This document shows positions 13,257-14,693 of a DNA stretch of 14,693 bases, piece by piece (position 1 is the first letter of the stretch; each line of letters opens with the position of its first letter). The notes beneath the pieces were generated by a model, which saw only the letters and a list, made by a program, of their open reading frames with translations, was not told the origin of the DNA and made no database searches. This DNA is from Syntrophomonas sp. UBA1368 (GTDB taxonomy: Bacteria > Bacillota > Syntrophomonadia > Syntrophomonadales > Syntrophomonadaceae), in NCBI GenBank assembly GCA_002305965.1, contig DBRM01000078.1, forward strand, positions 87,877 through 102,569. Reading direction: 5' to 3'. The position numbers and the translations under genes are program-made.

Positions 13257-14195
13257 ATGACAGGTGATAAAGAAATAGTCAGCAAACAAATACTTCCTTA
13301 TTTATCGCCGCCTCTGCAGCACATTATTATGCATTTGAATGACCGATTTTTCGCATCGCTTGAGGAAATACGACTACGCTCAGGACAACCGCTGATTATG
13401 AAGATCGGAGATAAAGATACTGCTGTCAATTTAAAGGGAGAGCTGGCAAGGAGTCTTGACAAGGCTTATGTGGTAACCAGTGAAGATATCTATCGTACCA
13501 TTGCTTCTATAAGTGACAATTCACTATATGCTTTTGAAGAAGAAATACGAAGAGGATTTATAACCGTTCAGGGCGGGCATCGGGCTGGGTTAGCCGGACA
13601 GGTCATTGTGGAAGGAAATCAAGTCAGGACCATCAAAGATTTTTCCGGTATTTGCCTGCGTATTGCCAGGGAAGTTAAAAACTGTGCTGAGCCGGTTTTA
13701 AGGAATGTGATACCTGACGGCAGTCAGATACTGAATACACTGATCATTTCTCCTCCCCGCTGCGGGAAAACCACTTTTTTACGTGATATTACCCGGGGTA
13801 TCTCCCACGCCGGCCAGCATAATGTGGTGGTGGTGGATGAGCGCTCTGAAATCGCCGGCTGTTATCGGGGGATACCCCAACTGGACGTGGGGCCGCGTAC
13901 AGATGTATTGGATGCCTGCCCCAAAGCATTGGGAATGATTATGGCCGTACGTTCCTTGTCTCCCCAGGCAATCATAACAGATGAAATAGGGCGAATGGAA
14001 GATGCCGAAGCGATTCTGGAATGTATCAATGCCGGGGTAGCTGTTATCAGTTCAGTTCATGCCGGCGGTATGCGGGAACTAAGCCGTCGGCCGGTGATGA
14101 AATCCTTGCTGGAGCAAAAAATATTTCAACTGGGGATCGTATTATCCCGGCGAAAAGGACCAGGTACCGTGGAAGAACTCATAAGGTGGGATTGA
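13257..14195 (+). CDS. spoIIIAA: Stage III sporulation protein AA, ATPase
   Basis: Cytoplasmic secretion-type ATPase of the SpoIIIA-SpoIIQ channel that links mother cell and forespore after engulfment and is needed for sigma-G activity. The 312-residue protein shows the nucleotide-binding loop SPPRCGKTTFLRD with Lys171, the Walker B stretch NVVVVDERSE with D194/E195, and conserved family segments GIPQLDVGPRTDVLDACPKA and AIITDEIGRMED. The N-terminal part includes LEEIRLRSGQPL, EDIYRTIASISDNSLYAFEE and RRGFITVQGGHRAGLAGQ, typical of SpoIIIAA. The ATG at 13257 lies 7 nt after AGGAGG (13244-13249); an in-frame GTG at 13251 overlaps the ribosome binding region and is unlikely. The next gene, spoIIIAB, starts 1 nt after the stop. 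Confidence 0.95.
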   Translation: MTGDKEIVSKQILPYLSPPLQHIIMHLNDRFFASLEEIRLRSGQPLIMKIGDKDTAVNLKGELARSLDKAYVVTSEDIYRTIASISDNSLYAFEEEIRRGFITVQGGHRAGLAGQVIVEGNQVRTIKDFSGICLRIAREVKNCAEPVLRNVIPDGSQILNTLIISPPRCGKTTFLRDITRGISHAGQHNVVVVDERSEIAGCYRGIPQLDVGPRTDVLDACPKALGMIMAVRSLSPQAIITDEIGRMEDAEAILECINAGVAVISSVHAGGMRELSRRPVMKSLLEQKIFQLGIVLSRRKGPGTVEELIRWD

Positions 14196-14196
14196 C

Positions 14197-14693
14197 ATGG
14201 AGATAAAAACCCTGGGTATTTGTCTGATTATTGCCGGCTTTGGCATGTGGGGGCTTCTAGGGGCCCGGCGGATAGATAAACGTGTGTGGCAATTGAAAAG
14301 TCTGCGCATGGCCTTAGGCTTCCTGGAAAAGGAAATTACTTATATGCAGACCCCTTTATCTCTGGCAATGAGGCGCACAGCGGAGTTTTGTGAAAATGAA
14401 GTGTCGGGATTGTTTAAAGAAACTGCAAGAATCTTGGAAAAGAAATCCGGAATCACCGGGCATGAAGCGTGGCAAAGCGGCTTGAAAAGACTTAAGTATG
14501 AATCGGACTTGAAAACCATCGATCTGGAGTTATTGAAGTCATTGGGACCGCAATTGGGTGTTTCAGATCGTTTTGAGCAGCAAAAGTATTTTATCCTGAT
14601 TCAGGAAGAATTGAAGCTATTGGAAGAAACAGCGCTTGCGGAGGCAGAATCGGGACGAAAAATATGGTCATATGGCGGTTTTATCCTGGGGGC
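14197..14693 (+). CDS. spoIIIAB: Stage III sporulation protein AB (3' end cut by window edge)
   Basis: Second gene of the spoIIIA operon, a mother-cell membrane component of the SpoIIIA-SpoIIQ channel. The ATG at 14197 follows the spoIIIAA stop by 1 nt, with AAGGTGGG just upstream inside spoIIIAA. About 165 codons are present without a stop; the usual length is about 170, so only the last few residues are missing. Visible features are an N-terminal membrane segment (LGICLIIAGFGMWGLLGA), a long helical region with RMALGFLEKEITYMQTPLSLAM, the conserved stretch LKSLGPQLGVSDRFEQQKYF, and the beginning of a C-terminal membrane segment (WSYGGFILG) at the edge. These match SpoIIIAB, which resembles GspF-type secretion proteins. 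Confidence 0.92.
   Translation, partial: MEIKTLGICLIIAGFGMWGLLGARRIDKRVWQLKSLRMALGFLEKEITYMQTPLSLAMRRTAEFCENEVSGLFKETARILEKKSGITGHEAWQSGLKRLKYESDLKTIDLELLKSLGPQLGVSDRFEQQKYFILIQEELKLLEETALAEAESGRKIWSYGGFILG

Noticed and set aside
1..14693. CRISPR arrays, tRNA or rRNA genes, insertion sequences, toxin-antitoxin or defence modules
   Set aside because: No spaced identical repeats, RNA gene signatures, transposase or recombinase frames, or defence-gene motifs are visible on either strand.

Overview
The window looks like ordinary chromosome of a spore-forming, low-to-medium GC Bacillota, most likely a clostridial lineage. The evidence is the start of the spoIIIA sporulation operon at the right edge, the aroQ, Xaa-Pro peptidase, efp, spoIIIAA order also known from Bacillus subtilis (yqhS-yqhT-efp-yqhV-spoIIIAA), strong AGGAGG-type ribosome binding sites, and GTG and TTG starts. 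A small CD1247-type zinc-ribbon gene sits where Bacillus carries yqhV, which points to Clostridia rather than Bacilli. Species cannot be named from the sequence alone.

Layout. (1) Positions 1-915 run leftward: a 63-residue ribbon-helix-helix DNA-binding protein with its own promoter and a near-perfect terminator, then a separate two-gene unit of tiny single-span membrane proteins (33 and 81 residues) ending in a hairpin at the left edge. The promoter of that unit has its -10 box inside a perfect 29-bp palindrome. This is the only accessory-looking part of the window. (2) Positions 916-1331 hold no convincing gene, only promoter-like boxes and small inverted repeats. (3) Positions 1332-2685 hold a YlbF-family gene and a PrsA-type foldase lipoprotein, an apparent operon. 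(4) Positions 2877-7565 hold a complete BMP-family ABC importer: lipoprotein, double ATPase and two permeases, probably for nucleosides or purines. A terminator-like hairpin lies between the lipoprotein and the ATPase. (5) Positions 7654-10421 hold a TldD/TldE metalloprotease pair. (6) Positions 10444-12555 hold aroQ, an M24 aminopeptidase and efp, closely packed. (7) Positions 12661-13095 hold an acidic zinc-ribbon protein whose ribosome binding site is buried in a predicted hairpin, followed by a strong terminator. (8) From 13257 spoIIIAA and spoIIIAB (cut by the window end) begin behind a candidate sigma-E promoter.

The coding content is mostly housekeeping: extracytoplasmic folding, nucleoside scavenging, peptide processing, the shikimate pathway, translation elongation at proline stretches, and the forespore-mother cell channel. 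I found no CRISPR array, RNA gene, transposon, phage module or recognisable defence system. The points most worth a second look are regulatory or small-gene signals: the palindromic operator with its miniature membrane operon, the hairpin over the zinc-ribbon gene start, a possible ATT start codon for the aminopeptidase, and the attenuator inside the transporter operon.
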